Below are positions 36,826-46,102 of a stretch of DNA of 64,000 nt, piece after piece (the first letter of the stretch is position 1; each line of letters starts with the position of its first letter). Under the pieces are notes generated by a model. It worked only from the letters and a program-made list of their open reading frames with translations. It had not been told where the DNA came from and did no database searches. Both the position numbers and the translations under genes were made by a program. This DNA is from Bacillus sp. UNC438CL73TsuS30. GTDB lineage: Bacteria > Bacillota > Bacilli > Bacillales > Cytobacillaceae. The stretch spans positions 1,165,060-1,229,059 of the forward strand of contig NZ_KI535295.1 of assembly GCF_000482325.1 (NCBI RefSeq), in the 5' to 3' direction.

Positions 36826-37599
36826 ATGAAACAAAAAAAGGGGAAAGTGTATCTAGTCGGTTCAGGTCCTGGCGACCCAGATTTAATTACTGTAAAAGCG
36901 ACAAAATGCCTTCAACAGGCAGATGTTATTTTATACGACAGATTGGTGAATCCGGTACTTCTTGATTATGGAAGACACGAAGCAGAATTGATTTTTTGCG
37001 GAAAAGAGCCGGGAAACCATTGTGTCTCTCAGGACGCTATACATGATTTATTGGTGGAACAAGCGATGGAAGGGAAAACCGTTGTTCGGTTAAAAGGTGG
37101 TGACCCGTTTATTTTTGGTCGCGGCGGTGAAGAGGCAATGATACTTGCCGAATATGGAATTGAGTTTGAAGTAGTTCCCGGTATTACGTCTGGAATAGCT
37201 ACTCCTGCTTATGCCGGTATACCAGTTACATATCGAGATATAAGCCAATCGTTTGCCGTGGTTACAGGACACTGTGTAAACGGGAAGCCGAAAAAAATTC
37301 GCTGGGACTATTTATCCCACGGTGTCGATACCCTGGCAGTCTATATGGGAATCAAGAATCTTCCATATATATGCAGACAATTAGAAATATGCGGCAAGGA
37401 TCCGAACACTCCTGTAGCCGTCATCCAAAAAGGAACAACTAGTGAACAACGAACGGTGCTTGGAACACTTGAAACAATTGTAAATATAGTAGAAGAGAAT
37501 CGCATGACCAATCCTGCCATGATAATTATTGGAGAGGTGGTAAACTTGTCGGAAAAATTATCGTGGTTTCCTGAAAGAATTCGCATTCCAACCGATTGA
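36826..37599 (+). CDS. nasF: Uroporphyrinogen-III C-methyltransferase NasF (SUMT)
   Basis: 257 residues of the CobA/CysG-A methylase family: VYLVGSGPGDPDLIT at the N-terminus, VRLKGGDPFIFGRGGEE, VVPGITSGIATPAYAGIPVT. It makes precorrin-2 with two SAM methylations, the first step to the siroheme of NasD. AGAAGGGGTG precedes the ATG. It follows nasE by 112 nt with no clear terminator between, so it belongs to nasDEF. Dehydrogenase and chelatase for siroheme are not in the window. Confidence 0.94.
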   Translation: MKQKKGKVYLVGSGPGDPDLITVKATKCLQQADVILYDRLVNPVLLDYGRHEAELIFCGKEPGNHCVSQDAIHDLLVEQAMEGKTVVRLKGGDPFIFGRGGEEAMILAEYGIEFEVVPGITSGIATPAYAGIPVTYRDISQSFAVVTGHCVNGKPKKIRWDYLSHGVDTLAVYMGIKNLPYICRQLEICGKDPNTPVAVIQKGTTSEQRTVLGTLETIVNIVEENRMTNPAMIIIGEVVNLSEKLSWFPERIRIPTD

Positions 37600-37671
37600 A
37601 CAAATTTTTCTCCAAAAAACATGAAACTATTCCCAAAAACCGTCCTTATAAGAAAGTAAGTATGAAAATTC

Positions 37672-37700
37672 TTAACATTAAACGCGGACTAAGGTATAAT
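37672..37700 (+). promoter_or_regulatory. Predicted SigA promoter of purU
   Basis: TTAACA (37672-37677), 17-nt spacer, TATAAT (37695-37700), 37 nt before the start codon. Confidence 0.7.
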
Positions 37701-37736
37701 AATTTTCATTACTTAATAGGAAGGTTTTAAAACATC

Positions 37737-38636
37737 ATGAACTCTAATTTCAAAGAACAAATTGAACAATTTAAACTGCGAAATCAAAACCGCGGGCGTT
37801 TACTTGTTAGCTGTCCCGACCAGCCGGGGATTGTTTCAGCGATTTCTCAATTTTTATTTTCCCATAATGCCAATATCCTTGAGTCCAGTCAGTACTCAAC
37901 CAATCCTGAGGGTGGAGTTTTTTTCATCCGAATTGAGTTCGAGTGTCCCTTTTTAAAAGAAAAAGCAAACGAAATGAAAGAACAGTTCACAGAAATTGCT
38001 GATAAGTTTTCAATGGAATGGACGTTAACACCAGTATTTAAGGTGAAAAAAGCAGCTATTTTTGTCTCAAAAGAATTGCATTGTCTTTTGGAACTGTTAT
38101 GGGAGTGGCAAAGCGGCGATTTGATGGCCGATATTGCTCTCGTCATCAGTAACCATGAAGCAGCAAGGGATGTCGTTGAAGGGCTTAATATCCCATTCTA
38201 TTATATTCCAGCTAATAAAGATATACGTGAACAAGTAGAAAAAGAGCAGTTGCAGCTTCTTAAAGAACATGATGTGGATCTCATTGTTCTTGCGCGTTAC
38301 ATGCAAATTTTGACACCGAATTTTGTAGCTGCAAACCCGCATAAAATTATTAACATCCATCATTCATTCTTACCTGCCTTTATTGGGGCAAGACCGTATG
38401 AACGGGCATATGACCGCGGTGTTAAATTGATTGGGGCTACTTCACACTATGTAACGAATGATTTGGACGAAGGTCCTATTATCGAACAAGACATAGCAAG
38501 AGTCGATCACCGTGACAATGTTGAATCCCTAAAGAAAATCGGTCGCACAATTGAACGAAGTGTATTAGCACGCGCTGTAAAATGGCATCTGGAAGACCGA
38601 ATTATTGTACATCAAAATAAAACAATTGTTTTCTAA
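37737..38636 (+). CDS. purU: Formyltetrahydrofolate deformylase PurU
   Basis: 299 residues. An N-terminal ACT domain (about 18-95, starting RLLVSCPDQPGIVSAIS) is followed by a formyl-transferase-like hydrolase domain with INIHHSFLPAF (Asn/His of the triad region) and HYVTNDLDEGPIIEQD with the catalytic Asp. It hydrolyses 10-formyl-THF to formate and THF, balancing one-carbon pools. GGAAGG precedes the ATG. Own promoter and strong terminator, so monocistronic. Confidence 0.94.
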   Translation: MNSNFKEQIEQFKLRNQNRGRLLVSCPDQPGIVSAISQFLFSHNANILESSQYSTNPEGGVFFIRIEFECPFLKEKANEMKEQFTEIADKFSMEWTLTPVFKVKKAAIFVSKELHCLLELLWEWQSGDLMADIALVISNHEAARDVVEGLNIPFYYIPANKDIREQVEKEQLQLLKEHDVDLIVLARYMQILTPNFVAANPHKIINIHHSFLPAFIGARPYERAYDRGVKLIGATSHYVTNDLDEGPIIEQDIARVDHRDNVESLKKIGRTIERSVLARAVKWHLEDRIIVHQNKTIVF

Positions 38637-38641
38637 AACAT

Positions 38642-38679
38642 CAACTCCCCAGACCATTCGGTTTGGGGAGTTGTTTTTT
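38642..38679 (+). terminator. Intrinsic terminator of purU
   Basis: CAACTCCCCA (38642-38651) pairs with TGGGGAGTTG (38664-38673), followed by six T. Confidence 0.9.
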
Positions 38680-38865
38680 CATTGTGGGGAAATTTGGTAT
38701 TGAAAGGTCTGTCCTCTTCCGATTCTCGCTTTTTTTCAAAAAAAATATTTTATCCACGATAATAATGCAGTATGATAGATAAAGTTAAAGGCAATGATTT
38801 TTTTTTACTGCTAATATTCAGTTTTTTTAGAAACTTTAAAATTCAAAAAAGGAATCTGGGATATT

Positions 38866-41589
38866 ATGAAATTTAAAACAAAGCTTTATACGGGCACTGG
38901 GTCTTTACTGCTGTTATTTTTTATCATTGCGTTGGTTTTAATGAACATGCTCGAACAAACAACCGTGAATTTAAACCTTGTAGTGAATGATTTAAATGAA
39001 AGAATCGAAATGGCTTCCGATATTAAATTTGAAACAACTAGGATTGGTTTAGAGCTTAGTTCTGCATTAACCGATCATCATCAGGAAATGAATACAGCCG
39101 CAAAGAATGATTGGGAAGATTCACAAACCACTTTAACCACAGCGCTGGATGCACTTAAAAAAAGGGACACCGAACAGAAAGCGCAAGAGCTGATGGAAAA
39201 GTTAAAAACATTGCATGATACCTACAATAATATGGGGCAGCAAGCATTGATTGAAAAAAAATTAAATAAAGATATTGAAATTCCAGATTCTTTTTGGAAG
39301 GATTCAGAACTGCTTCGGCAAAGAATGATGCAAATTGCCGATCTTCTTTACCGTTTGCAATCACAAAAGTTGAAGGATGAACTGATCGGGTCTAAAGATA
39401 CATATAATTGGGCCGTCACCGTGATTTACAGCTACCTTGCTATTGCCTTGGTGATTGGTATTGGTTTTACGTTTTGGATTATTAGAAGCATTACTAAAAA
39501 CTTGAACAAAATCACCGATGTCATGAAAAGGGCAACTACAAGCAGCTTTGACTCTTTACCACGAATTGATCTTTCTGCTAAGGGTGAGTTAGGGGAAATT
39601 GCCGTTGCTTTTAATAAAATGGCAAATGAACTGGAAAAGCATAGTAAGCTTGAGAAACAATTTTTACTAGAAGCAGAAGAGCAAAGTTGGTTAAATACAA
39701 AAATTGCCGAAATCGCGACGATTTACCCCGAAATTGAAAATGTGGCGATGTTAGCAGAGCTTTTAATAACGAAGCTTGTTCCAATGGTCGAGGCGAGTTT
39801 TGGGGTTTTTTATATAAAAGAAGTGGAAGAAGATCAATATTATTTAAAAAAGATTTCAAGTTATGCCTCCTTAGATAAGAATAAAGATTATATGCGTTTT
39901 CGTTTTGGAGAAGGGCTGGTCGGACAATGTGCACTTGAAAAGCGCCCGATTCTGTTAAGTCATGTCCCGGACAATTATATAAGAGTGGGTTCTGGAACAG
40001 GAGAGGCTGCACCGAAAAATATTATTATATTGCCGGTCCAGTTTGAAAATCATGTACTAGCAGTTATTGAAATTGCTTCCTTCACTTCCTTTAGTCCGTT
40101 GCAGGTAAAACTGCTCGAAGCAGTCAATAATAATATTGGCATCAAGATTAATAGTATTGTGAACCATATGAAGGTTGAAAAACTTTTGCAGGAATCGCAG
40201 GCACTTACCGAGGAACTTCAAGCCCAATCAGAGGAACTGCAGTTACAGCAAGAAGAGTTACGGACAACAAATGAAAAACTCGAAGAGCAATATGAAGCAT
40301 CTGAACAAAAAAATGTTGAAATCGAAAAGGTTCGGGAGGAGCTTGAAGAGAAAGCGCAGCAACTAGAGCTTAGCTCTCAATATAAATCTGAGTTTCTAGC
40401 AAATATGTCACATGAGTTAAGAACACCATTGAATAGTTTGCTCATTTTAGCGCAAATCCTCTCTGAAAATGGGCAGGGAAATCTTACTGCTAAACAACAA
40501 GAGTATATTCGGACCATCTACTCGTCTGGAAACGATTTACTTCATTTAATTAATGATATTTTGGATTTAGCAAAGGTAGAGTCAGGTAAATTAGATATTA
40601 ATCTAAAAGAGATTGAATTGCAGGAATTAGAGAAATTTATTCATCGCCAATTTTCTCCAGTCGCGATTCAAACAAATGTTGCCTTCACAACAGAAGTTGA
40701 AGAAGGGTTATCGGAGACGTTTTTGACAGATGAGCAGCGTTTGCAGCAAATCTTGAAGAATTTACTTTCTAATGCCTTTAAATTCACAGAGATTGGCAGT
40801 GTAACCTTACGAGTACAGAAGGTAATAAAAAATGTCAGTGGTCCGCTAACCAATGGAAAAACAAACAGGAAAGCGATGCTCGCTTTCTCTGTCATCGATA
40901 CGGGAATCGGCATTGAGGAAGACAAACAAGTCTCGATATTTGATGCCTTTATTCAAGAAGACGGAACAACAAGTCGTCAATATGGTGGTACCGGCTTAGG
41001 ACTATCGATTAGCCGAGAGATGGCTCATTTATTAGGCGGATTTATTGAGGTATCAAGTAAAAAAGGAAAAGGGAGCACTTTTACGTTATTTTTACCATAC
41101 AGCCAAAAACCAGTGGTTGAACATACGGCCATGGATGAAGCAGCCGTAACGCTTTATGAGAATGAAACATTTGAAACTGCAGAGATTCAACCAAAATGGT
41201 GTGAGAATTCAATCTTGAATAATAAGAAAATTCTTATAGTGGATGATGATATACGCAATGTTTATGCCCTTACCATTGCCCTTGAGGAGAATGGGATGGA
41301 AGTAATTGTAGCAGAAAACGGTCGGGAAGGAATTGAGGTACTCAAGAATATCCCGGATACTGATCTGATTTTAATGGACATTATGATGCCGGAGATGGAC
41401 GGGTTTGAGGCAATGCGGAGAATTCGGCAAACCTCAGAATTTAAAACCTTACCAATCATTGCCCTTACAGCAAAAGCGATGAAGCGGAGCAGAGAGGAAT
41501 GTTTAGAGGCGGGAGCTACGGATTATATTAGTAAGCCTATTAACTTAGACCAACTTTTCTCGTTAATGCAGGTTTGGCTGTATCAATAG
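38866..41589 (+). CDS. Hybrid sensor histidine kinase (HAMP-GAF-HisKA-HATPase-REC)
   Basis: 907 residues. A helix at about 10-28, an extracellular helical bundle of about 150 residues, a second helix at about 184-206 and a HAMP linker form a chemoreceptor-like N-terminus. A GAF domain (about 275-430) follows, then a Gln/Glu-rich coiled coil (EELQAQSEELQLQQEELRT), an H-box NMSHELRTPLNS, N-box NLLSNAFKFTE, G-boxes DTGIGIE and GGTGLGLSI, and a receiver with acceptor Asp in LILMDIMMPEMDG. It heads an apparent four-gene operon. The ligand is unknown; the coupled binding protein suggests a small sugar-like or signal molecule. Confidence 0.9.
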   Translation: MKFKTKLYTGTGSLLLLFFIIALVLMNMLEQTTVNLNLVVNDLNERIEMASDIKFETTRIGLELSSALTDHHQEMNTAAKNDWEDSQTTLTTALDALKKRDTEQKAQELMEKLKTLHDTYNNMGQQALIEKKLNKDIEIPDSFWKDSELLRQRMMQIADLLYRLQSQKLKDELIGSKDTYNWAVTVIYSYLAIALVIGIGFTFWIIRSITKNLNKITDVMKRATTSSFDSLPRIDLSAKGELGEIAVAFNKMANELEKHSKLEKQFLLEAEEQSWLNTKIAEIATIYPEIENVAMLAELLITKLVPMVEASFGVFYIKEVEEDQYYLKKISSYASLDKNKDYMRFRFGEGLVGQCALEKRPILLSHVPDNYIRVGSGTGEAAPKNIIILPVQFENHVLAVIEIASFTSFSPLQVKLLEAVNNNIGIKINSIVNHMKVEKLLQESQALTEELQAQSEELQLQQEELRTTNEKLEEQYEASEQKNVEIEKVREELEEKAQQLELSSQYKSEFLANMSHELRTPLNSLLILAQILSENGQGNLTAKQQEYIRTIYSSGNDLLHLINDILDLAKVESGKLDINLKEIELQELEKFIHRQFSPVAIQTNVAFTTEVEEGLSETFLTDEQRLQQILKNLLSNAFKFTEIGSVTLRVQKVIKNVSGPLTNGKTNRKAMLAFSVIDTGIGIEEDKQVSIFDAFIQEDGTTSRQYGGTGLGLSISREMAHLLGGFIEVSSKKGKGSTFTLFLPYSQKPVVEHTAMDEAAVTLYENETFETAEIQPKWCENSILNNKKILIVDDDIRNVYALTIALEENGMEVIVAENGREGIEVLKNIPDTDLILMDIMMPEMDGFEAMRRIRQTSEFKTLPIIALTAKAMKRSREECLEAGATDYISKPINLDQLFSLMQVWLYQ

Positions 41590-41608
41590 AAGGGATTGAA
41601 ATAATACA

Positions 41609-42451
41609 ATGAAAAATCCTCCAATTCTGCAATCAGAAGAGATTGAAAAGATTGAAATTGAATTACTCCTTGAGGCTGTTTATCGCTATTATGGGTACGA
41701 TTTTAGAAACTATGCTTCACCTTTTGTCCAAAGGAGAATTAGCCAACGTGTAAAAAAGGAGAACCTATCAAGTGTTTCGGCTCTTCAGGAAAAAGTCCTT
41801 CGTGACTCAGAGATGATGTTGAGCTTGTTTTTGGACTTTTCCATTAATGTAACGGAGATGTTTCGCGATCCCACATTTTTTAAGTCTTTTCGAACAAACA
41901 TTATCCCGATGATAAAGGATTATCCGGAAATACGAATTTGGCATGTTGGCTGCTCTTCCGGAGAAGAAGTTTATTCGATGGCGATTCTCTTGCATGAAGA
42001 AGGCATTTATGAAAAATCGAAAATTTACGCGACGGATTTAAACCATCTGATTCTCGAAAAAGCAAAACAGGGAACTTTTCCATTAGATGTAATGAAACTA
42101 TATACGAAAAACTATTTGGAAGCGGGTGGAAAGAGGGCATTTTCGGAATATTATAAGGCCACGGGCGATAAGGTTTTTTTTCATGCCTTTCTTAGAAAAA
42201 ATGTATTTTTTGCCCAGCATAATCTGGTAACCGATCAATCCTTTAATGAGTTTGATATTATTATTTGCCGGAATGTACTCATCTATTTTAATAAAACGCT
42301 ACAAAATGAGGTTCATAAATTAATATATAACAGCCTAAGCCATTCAGGCTTTCTCGGGCTGGGAAAAAGAGAGGGGATAAAGTTTACGAGTTATGAAAAC
42401 TGTTACGAAGAATTCGACGGATCAGAAAGACTATTCCGAAAAAATAAGTAG
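41609..42451 (+). CDS. cheR: CheR-type protein-glutamate methyltransferase
   Basis: 280 residues. The N-terminal helical CheR domain (YYGYDFRNYASPFVQRRISQ) is followed by a SAM-dependent methyltransferase domain with HVGCSSGEEVYS, IYATDLN and FDIIICRNVLIYF. CheR enzymes methylate receptor glutamates. No MCP, CheB, CheA or CheW gene is nearby; the gene lies between two histidine kinases, 19 nt after the first and overlapping the second by 59 nt. A role in tuning these kinases is inferred, and the start fits the ORF's first ATG. Confidence 0.9.
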   Translation: MKNPPILQSEEIEKIEIELLLEAVYRYYGYDFRNYASPFVQRRISQRVKKENLSSVSALQEKVLRDSEMMLSLFLDFSINVTEMFRDPTFFKSFRTNIIPMIKDYPEIRIWHVGCSSGEEVYSMAILLHEEGIYEKSKIYATDLNHLILEKAKQGTFPLDVMKLYTKNYLEAGGKRAFSEYYKATGDKVFFHAFLRKNVFFAQHNLVTDQSFNEFDIIICRNVLIYFNKTLQNEVHKLIYNSLSHSGFLGLGKREGIKFTSYENCYEEFDGSERLFRKNK

Positions 42452-44438
42452 TTTCCCAACAAATAAAGTGAACATTTTAATGGTAGACGATCATCCGGAA
42501 AATCTTTTAGCGTTGGAAGCTGTACTGAATTCTCCCAATTATAATTTGGTAAGTGCTAACTCGGGAAAAGAAGCGTTAATTTGTATGCTAAAGCAGGATT
42601 TCGCGGTTATATTATTAGACGTACAAATGCCAGGACTAAACGGTTTTGAAACGGCTAAGCTGATTAAAGCAAGAGAAAAAACGAGACATATTCCCATTAT
42701 ATTTATAACGGCCATTAGTCAAGAAAAGGAACATGTTCATCAAGGTTATGCCGCAGGGGCAATTGATTATGTTTTTAAACCATTTCATCCTGATACATTA
42801 AAACGGAAAATCGAACAATTTGTAAAAATTCATCAAAAACATGAAGAAAATATTCTTCAAACGAATCGCGAGCGGACAAATGAGCTGAAAGAAATCAATC
42901 GAAAATTGGATCGAACCACGTTAAATCTACGCCGAACTGAGGCACTGTCGAAAGTAATTGGAGAAACCATAATCGATACGATTGTTACCTTTGATGAACA
43001 AGGTTCTGTTTTATCCGTGAATCCTGCTATAAAAAAAATGTTTGGTTATACAGCTGAAGATATCATAGGGAAAAACGTTGCTGTCCTATTTCATAAATCT
43101 GATGACGATAATGTCCGGTTATCTTTTTTAACCACTATAAAACAATCAGTTGGAAGAGTAATCGAATCGGTAGGCATTAAGAAAGACCGGCGCCACTTTC
43201 ATGCGGATATTCTCATTGGTGAAACATCCGTTGAAAATCACCAGATTTTTGTATGTACGGTCCGTGATGTAACAGAAAGAAAGCAGATTGAGGAAGTTAA
43301 AAGATTGAAGTTCAATAATCTCGAATATATTGTCGAAAAACGAACAGAGGAACTAATCAAGGCAAACGAAAAGCTTCAATCCGAAATTGAGGAACGGAAA
43401 AAAATTGCTGACCATTTATTCCATTCACAAGAAAGATTTCGAAAAATCTTTGCTGCTAGTCCATGTTTAATGGCGATTTTCTCCAAAAGAGATTTAACGA
43501 TTATTGAGGTAAATACCAGTTGGTTAAGTTATACAGGTTATTCCCTTGAAGAGCTTAAACAACAAAAAATAAATTTGAACAATTTTATTGAGGAAGCAAC
43601 GGGGAACCCCATTCAGATTGATTATAAGATTCGCAATAAGAAAATAAATTATCGGACGAAAACCGGCGATCTACGCGATGGATTATTATCAACTGAAATG
43701 ATAGATGTGTACCCTGAGCCATGTATTTTAATTGTATTGAACGATATTTCTGAGAGGGTACTACTCGAAAAAGAGATGTCCCGATTAGATCGGTTAAATT
43801 TAATTGGGGAGATGGCTGCCGGGATTGCCCATGAAATTCGGAATCCGATGACGACGGTCCAAGGATTTTTACAAATATCAAGAAATAACAAAGACCCCTT
43901 AGCACCGGATATTATCGATATCATGTTAGAAGAATTAACGAGGGCCAATTCCATCATCACGGAATTTCTTAACCTAGCGAAAAATAAGGTGAGTGTAAAG
44001 AAAAAACAAAGTTTGAATGCGATTTTAAAAGCTATTTTTCCACTAATTCAAGCGGAAGCAATGCGTTCTAGTAAACAGGTAAAACTGGATTTACATGATT
44101 GTCCAGATATATTCCTTGATCAGAAAGAAATTCGCCAGCTGATCTTAAATATTTCATTAAATGGATTTGATGCGATGTCGTCAAATGGGCAGCTAACAAT
44201 AAAAACCTATACCGATCAACAGGCCGTTTTTTTGGAAATAAAGGATCAAGGTCATGGAATCAACCCGGAAGTTTTGCAAAAATTAGGTACACCTTTCTTT
44301 ACTACAAAGGAAAAGGGAACTGGCCTGGGTTTAGCCATCTGTTATAGTGTGGCCAAACGCCACCATGCTGAAATTGATATTAAAACCGGGAATCAAGGAA
44401 CTACGTTCTCGATTCGTTTTCAATTAAATTCCTTTTAA
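42393..44438 (+). CDS. Soluble REC-PAS-PAS histidine kinase
   Basis: 681 residues, no membrane helix. Receiver domain at about 27-145 with Asp in VILLDVQMPGLNG; coiled linker; PAS one (about 185-300, IDTIVTFDEQGSVLSVNPAI); PAS two (about 345-455, FAASPCLMAIFSKRD); H-box AAGIAHEIRNPMTTVQGFLQ; N-box LNISLNGFDAMS; G-boxes DQGHGI and GTGLGL. The H-box is of the KinA/KinB sporulation type. The receiver may take phosphate from the hybrid kinase upstream. The start inside cheR (59-nt overlap, GAGGGGA well upstream) is the only ATG that keeps the receiver intact. Confidence 0.88.
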   Translation: MKTVTKNSTDQKDYSEKISSFPTNKVNILMVDDHPENLLALEAVLNSPNYNLVSANSGKEALICMLKQDFAVILLDVQMPGLNGFETAKLIKAREKTRHIPIIFITAISQEKEHVHQGYAAGAIDYVFKPFHPDTLKRKIEQFVKIHQKHEENILQTNRERTNELKEINRKLDRTTLNLRRTEALSKVIGETIIDTIVTFDEQGSVLSVNPAIKKMFGYTAEDIIGKNVAVLFHKSDDDNVRLSFLTTIKQSVGRVIESVGIKKDRRHFHADILIGETSVENHQIFVCTVRDVTERKQIEEVKRLKFNNLEYIVEKRTEELIKANEKLQSEIEERKKIADHLFHSQERFRKIFAASPCLMAIFSKRDLTIIEVNTSWLSYTGYSLEELKQQKINLNNFIEEATGNPIQIDYKIRNKKINYRTKTGDLRDGLLSTEMIDVYPEPCILIVLNDISERVLLEKEMSRLDRLNLIGEMAAGIAHEIRNPMTTVQGFLQISRNNKDPLAPDIIDIMLEELTRANSIITEFLNLAKNKVSVKKKQSLNAILKAIFPLIQAEAMRSSKQVKLDLHDCPDIFLDQKEIRQLILNISLNGFDAMSSNGQLTIKTYTDQQAVFLEIKDQGHGINPEVLQKLGTPFFTTKEKGTGLGLAICYSVAKRHHAEIDIKTGNQGTTFSIRFQLNSF

Positions 44439-44479
44439 ACTACCCATAGTTTTTAAAACAGAAAAGAGGGAAGGATTTT

Positions 44480-45436
44480 GTGTTTAAAAAAGGAAAAGTA
44501 GTTATTCTGATTATCGTTATAATTTCGGTTATCCTAATTGGACTATTCTATAAATCATATAATAAACCGAAAGTGGTTGTAGTGTTAAAAAGTTTAGACA
44601 CACAATATTTTGAAATTGTGAAATCAGGTGTCGAACAAGGATTTAAAGACTTTGGAATTAATGGGGAAGTAGTCGGACCGGATAAGGAATCAGTTGAAGA
44701 ACAGGCCCGGATATTAAAGAAAGTTTATCAAGAAAAACCTGATGTTTTAATTGTCTCTCCAATTAGTTCTGCTGTTATTCCGATATTGGATAGGTTTACG
44801 AAAAAAAGGCATATTCCTGTTCTTTTGATGGATCAAAATAATCCATGGCCGAATAAAACGGCGTATGTTGGTTCTGATAACGTAGATTTAGGCAAGAAGG
44901 CAGGCTCATTATTGAGCTCTGAGCTGCATCCCGGCAATAAAGTAGCGATTATAGCTGGAAATCTATCAGTCCCAGTTTTTAAAGATAGGATAACGGGGGC
45001 TAAAATTGCCTTGAAAAATTCAGGGATGATTGTGGCAGCGGAAAAAGCGGGCGTTCCAGATGATTTAAAGATGGTTAGAAAAGAAGTGAATCAGATTTTG
45101 ATAGAAAATCCTAATCTTCAAGGATTCATTGCTACACATGATAATCTTGCTTATCGGATTATAAAGGTACTTAAGGAAGAGGACCGGGTAGTGCCGGTTA
45201 TTGGAGCAGATGGAATTCCTAATATGGTGAAATATGTTGAGGATGGAACCATATCGGCAACAGTTGCTCAAAACCCCTTTGATATGGGACATTTAGGGGT
45301 TGAAACAGCCCTAAAAGTCATAAAAGGGGAACATGTCAAGAACATCGTTGACACGGGTGTCGATATCATCATTCAAGAAAATGCGCAGGAAAGACTAGAC
45401 TTCTATAAAAAAATGGTTCGATTTGGTATCAATTAA
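44480..45436 (+). CDS. Membrane-anchored periplasmic-binding-protein-like sensor (type I, sugar/AI-2 type)
   Basis: 318 residues from GTG behind GAAGGGAAGG. One N-terminal helix (about 7-25) without a lipobox Cys, then a type I periplasmic-binding fold: KSLDTQYFEIVKSGVEQGF, DVLIVSPISSAVIPIL, AYVGSDNVDLGKKAG, QGFIATHDNLAYRI, VIGADGIPNMV. RbsB/LuxP relatives bind sugars or autoinducer-2. No ABC permease or ATPase follows; instead it ends an operon of two kinases and a CheR, so a receptor role is likely. A terminator closes the operon. Confidence 0.85.
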   Translation: MFKKGKVVILIIVIISVILIGLFYKSYNKPKVVVVLKSLDTQYFEIVKSGVEQGFKDFGINGEVVGPDKESVEEQARILKKVYQEKPDVLIVSPISSAVIPILDRFTKKRHIPVLLMDQNNPWPNKTAYVGSDNVDLGKKAGSLLSSELHPGNKVAIIAGNLSVPVFKDRITGAKIALKNSGMIVAAEKAGVPDDLKMVRKEVNQILIENPNLQGFIATHDNLAYRIIKVLKEEDRVVPVIGADGIPNMVKYVEDGTISATVAQNPFDMGHLGVETALKVIKGEHVKNIVDTGVDIIIQENAQERLDFYKKMVRFGIN

Positions 45437-45459
45437 TTCACAGAAGCTTTTACGGAATA

Positions 45460-45495
45460 AATCCCCCAGCCATTTCAATGGTTAGGGGATTTTTT
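45460..45495. terminator. Terminator of the signalling operon
   Basis: AATCCCC (45460-45466) pairs with GGGGATT (45485-45491), with an inner CCAT/ATGG pairing, then TTTTT. Confidence 0.8.
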
Positions 45496-45526
45496 ATATA
45501 GGTCTGGTTTTAAGGAAGCTCCAGAT

Positions 45527-46102
45527 TTATACTTGAGGGAATGATTTCTCCACATGATCCTGCAAGGGGATCGTTGGTCTTTTCCAAACGATGATTCCGG
45601 CAATCATATAAAGAATCGAAGTCATATAGAATAAGCTGCCAATGGTTAAAAAATCAATCAGATAACCTGTAATAATGATCCCTGCGGCTGCCCAGATTGA
45701 TGTCCATAAATGGTAATGACCGATTTTCTTGCCAACCTGTTCTGAAGTAACTTGTCGTGAAATGGCAGTTTTTTCGGTTGTTTTTTGAATGGCACCCAAT
45801 ACCCCCATAACAACTTGAATGGTATAAACCTGCCAGATTTCTGAAAGAATGGGGACAAGCAGCATCGCCAATGCCATTCCCCATGCATACAAGATTAATA
45901 GATTTTTATCCCCCCATCGATCCGTTAAATGTCCGATCAATGGATGAAAGAGTGCAGAGGTAAGGGCAAATAATCCGTATGCCCAACCGAATTGAGAATA
46001 GCTATCGCCAAGGTTGCGCAACAGCAATAAATAAAATGGAAAGGCAATACTACTTGCTGTAAGCATAATGCTTTGTGCTCGAATCAGTTGTTGATAGGTC
46101 AT
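45527..46102 (-). CDS. Half-size MFS-type membrane protein
   Basis: 191 residues with about five to six helices and an MFS motif-A-like loop (GHLTDRWGDKN) between helices 2 and 3. A full MFS protein is about 400 residues, so this is one half only. AAGGAGTAT precedes the ATG, and the ATG overlaps the upstream gene's stop as ATGA, implying coupled translation rather than decay. Nothing resembling a second half follows; a terminator does. It may work as a homodimer or with the FAD oxidase; that is inference. Confidence 0.75.
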   Translation of the reverse strand: MTYQQLIRAQSIMLTASSIAFPFYLLLLRNLGDSYSQFGWAYGLFALTSALFHPLIGHLTDRWGDKNLLILYAWGMALAMLLVPILSEIWQVYTIQVVMGVLGAIQKTTEKTAISRQVTSEQVGKKIGHYHLWTSIWAAAGIIITGYLIDFLTIGSLFYMTSILYMIAGIIVWKRPTIPLQDHVEKSFPQV

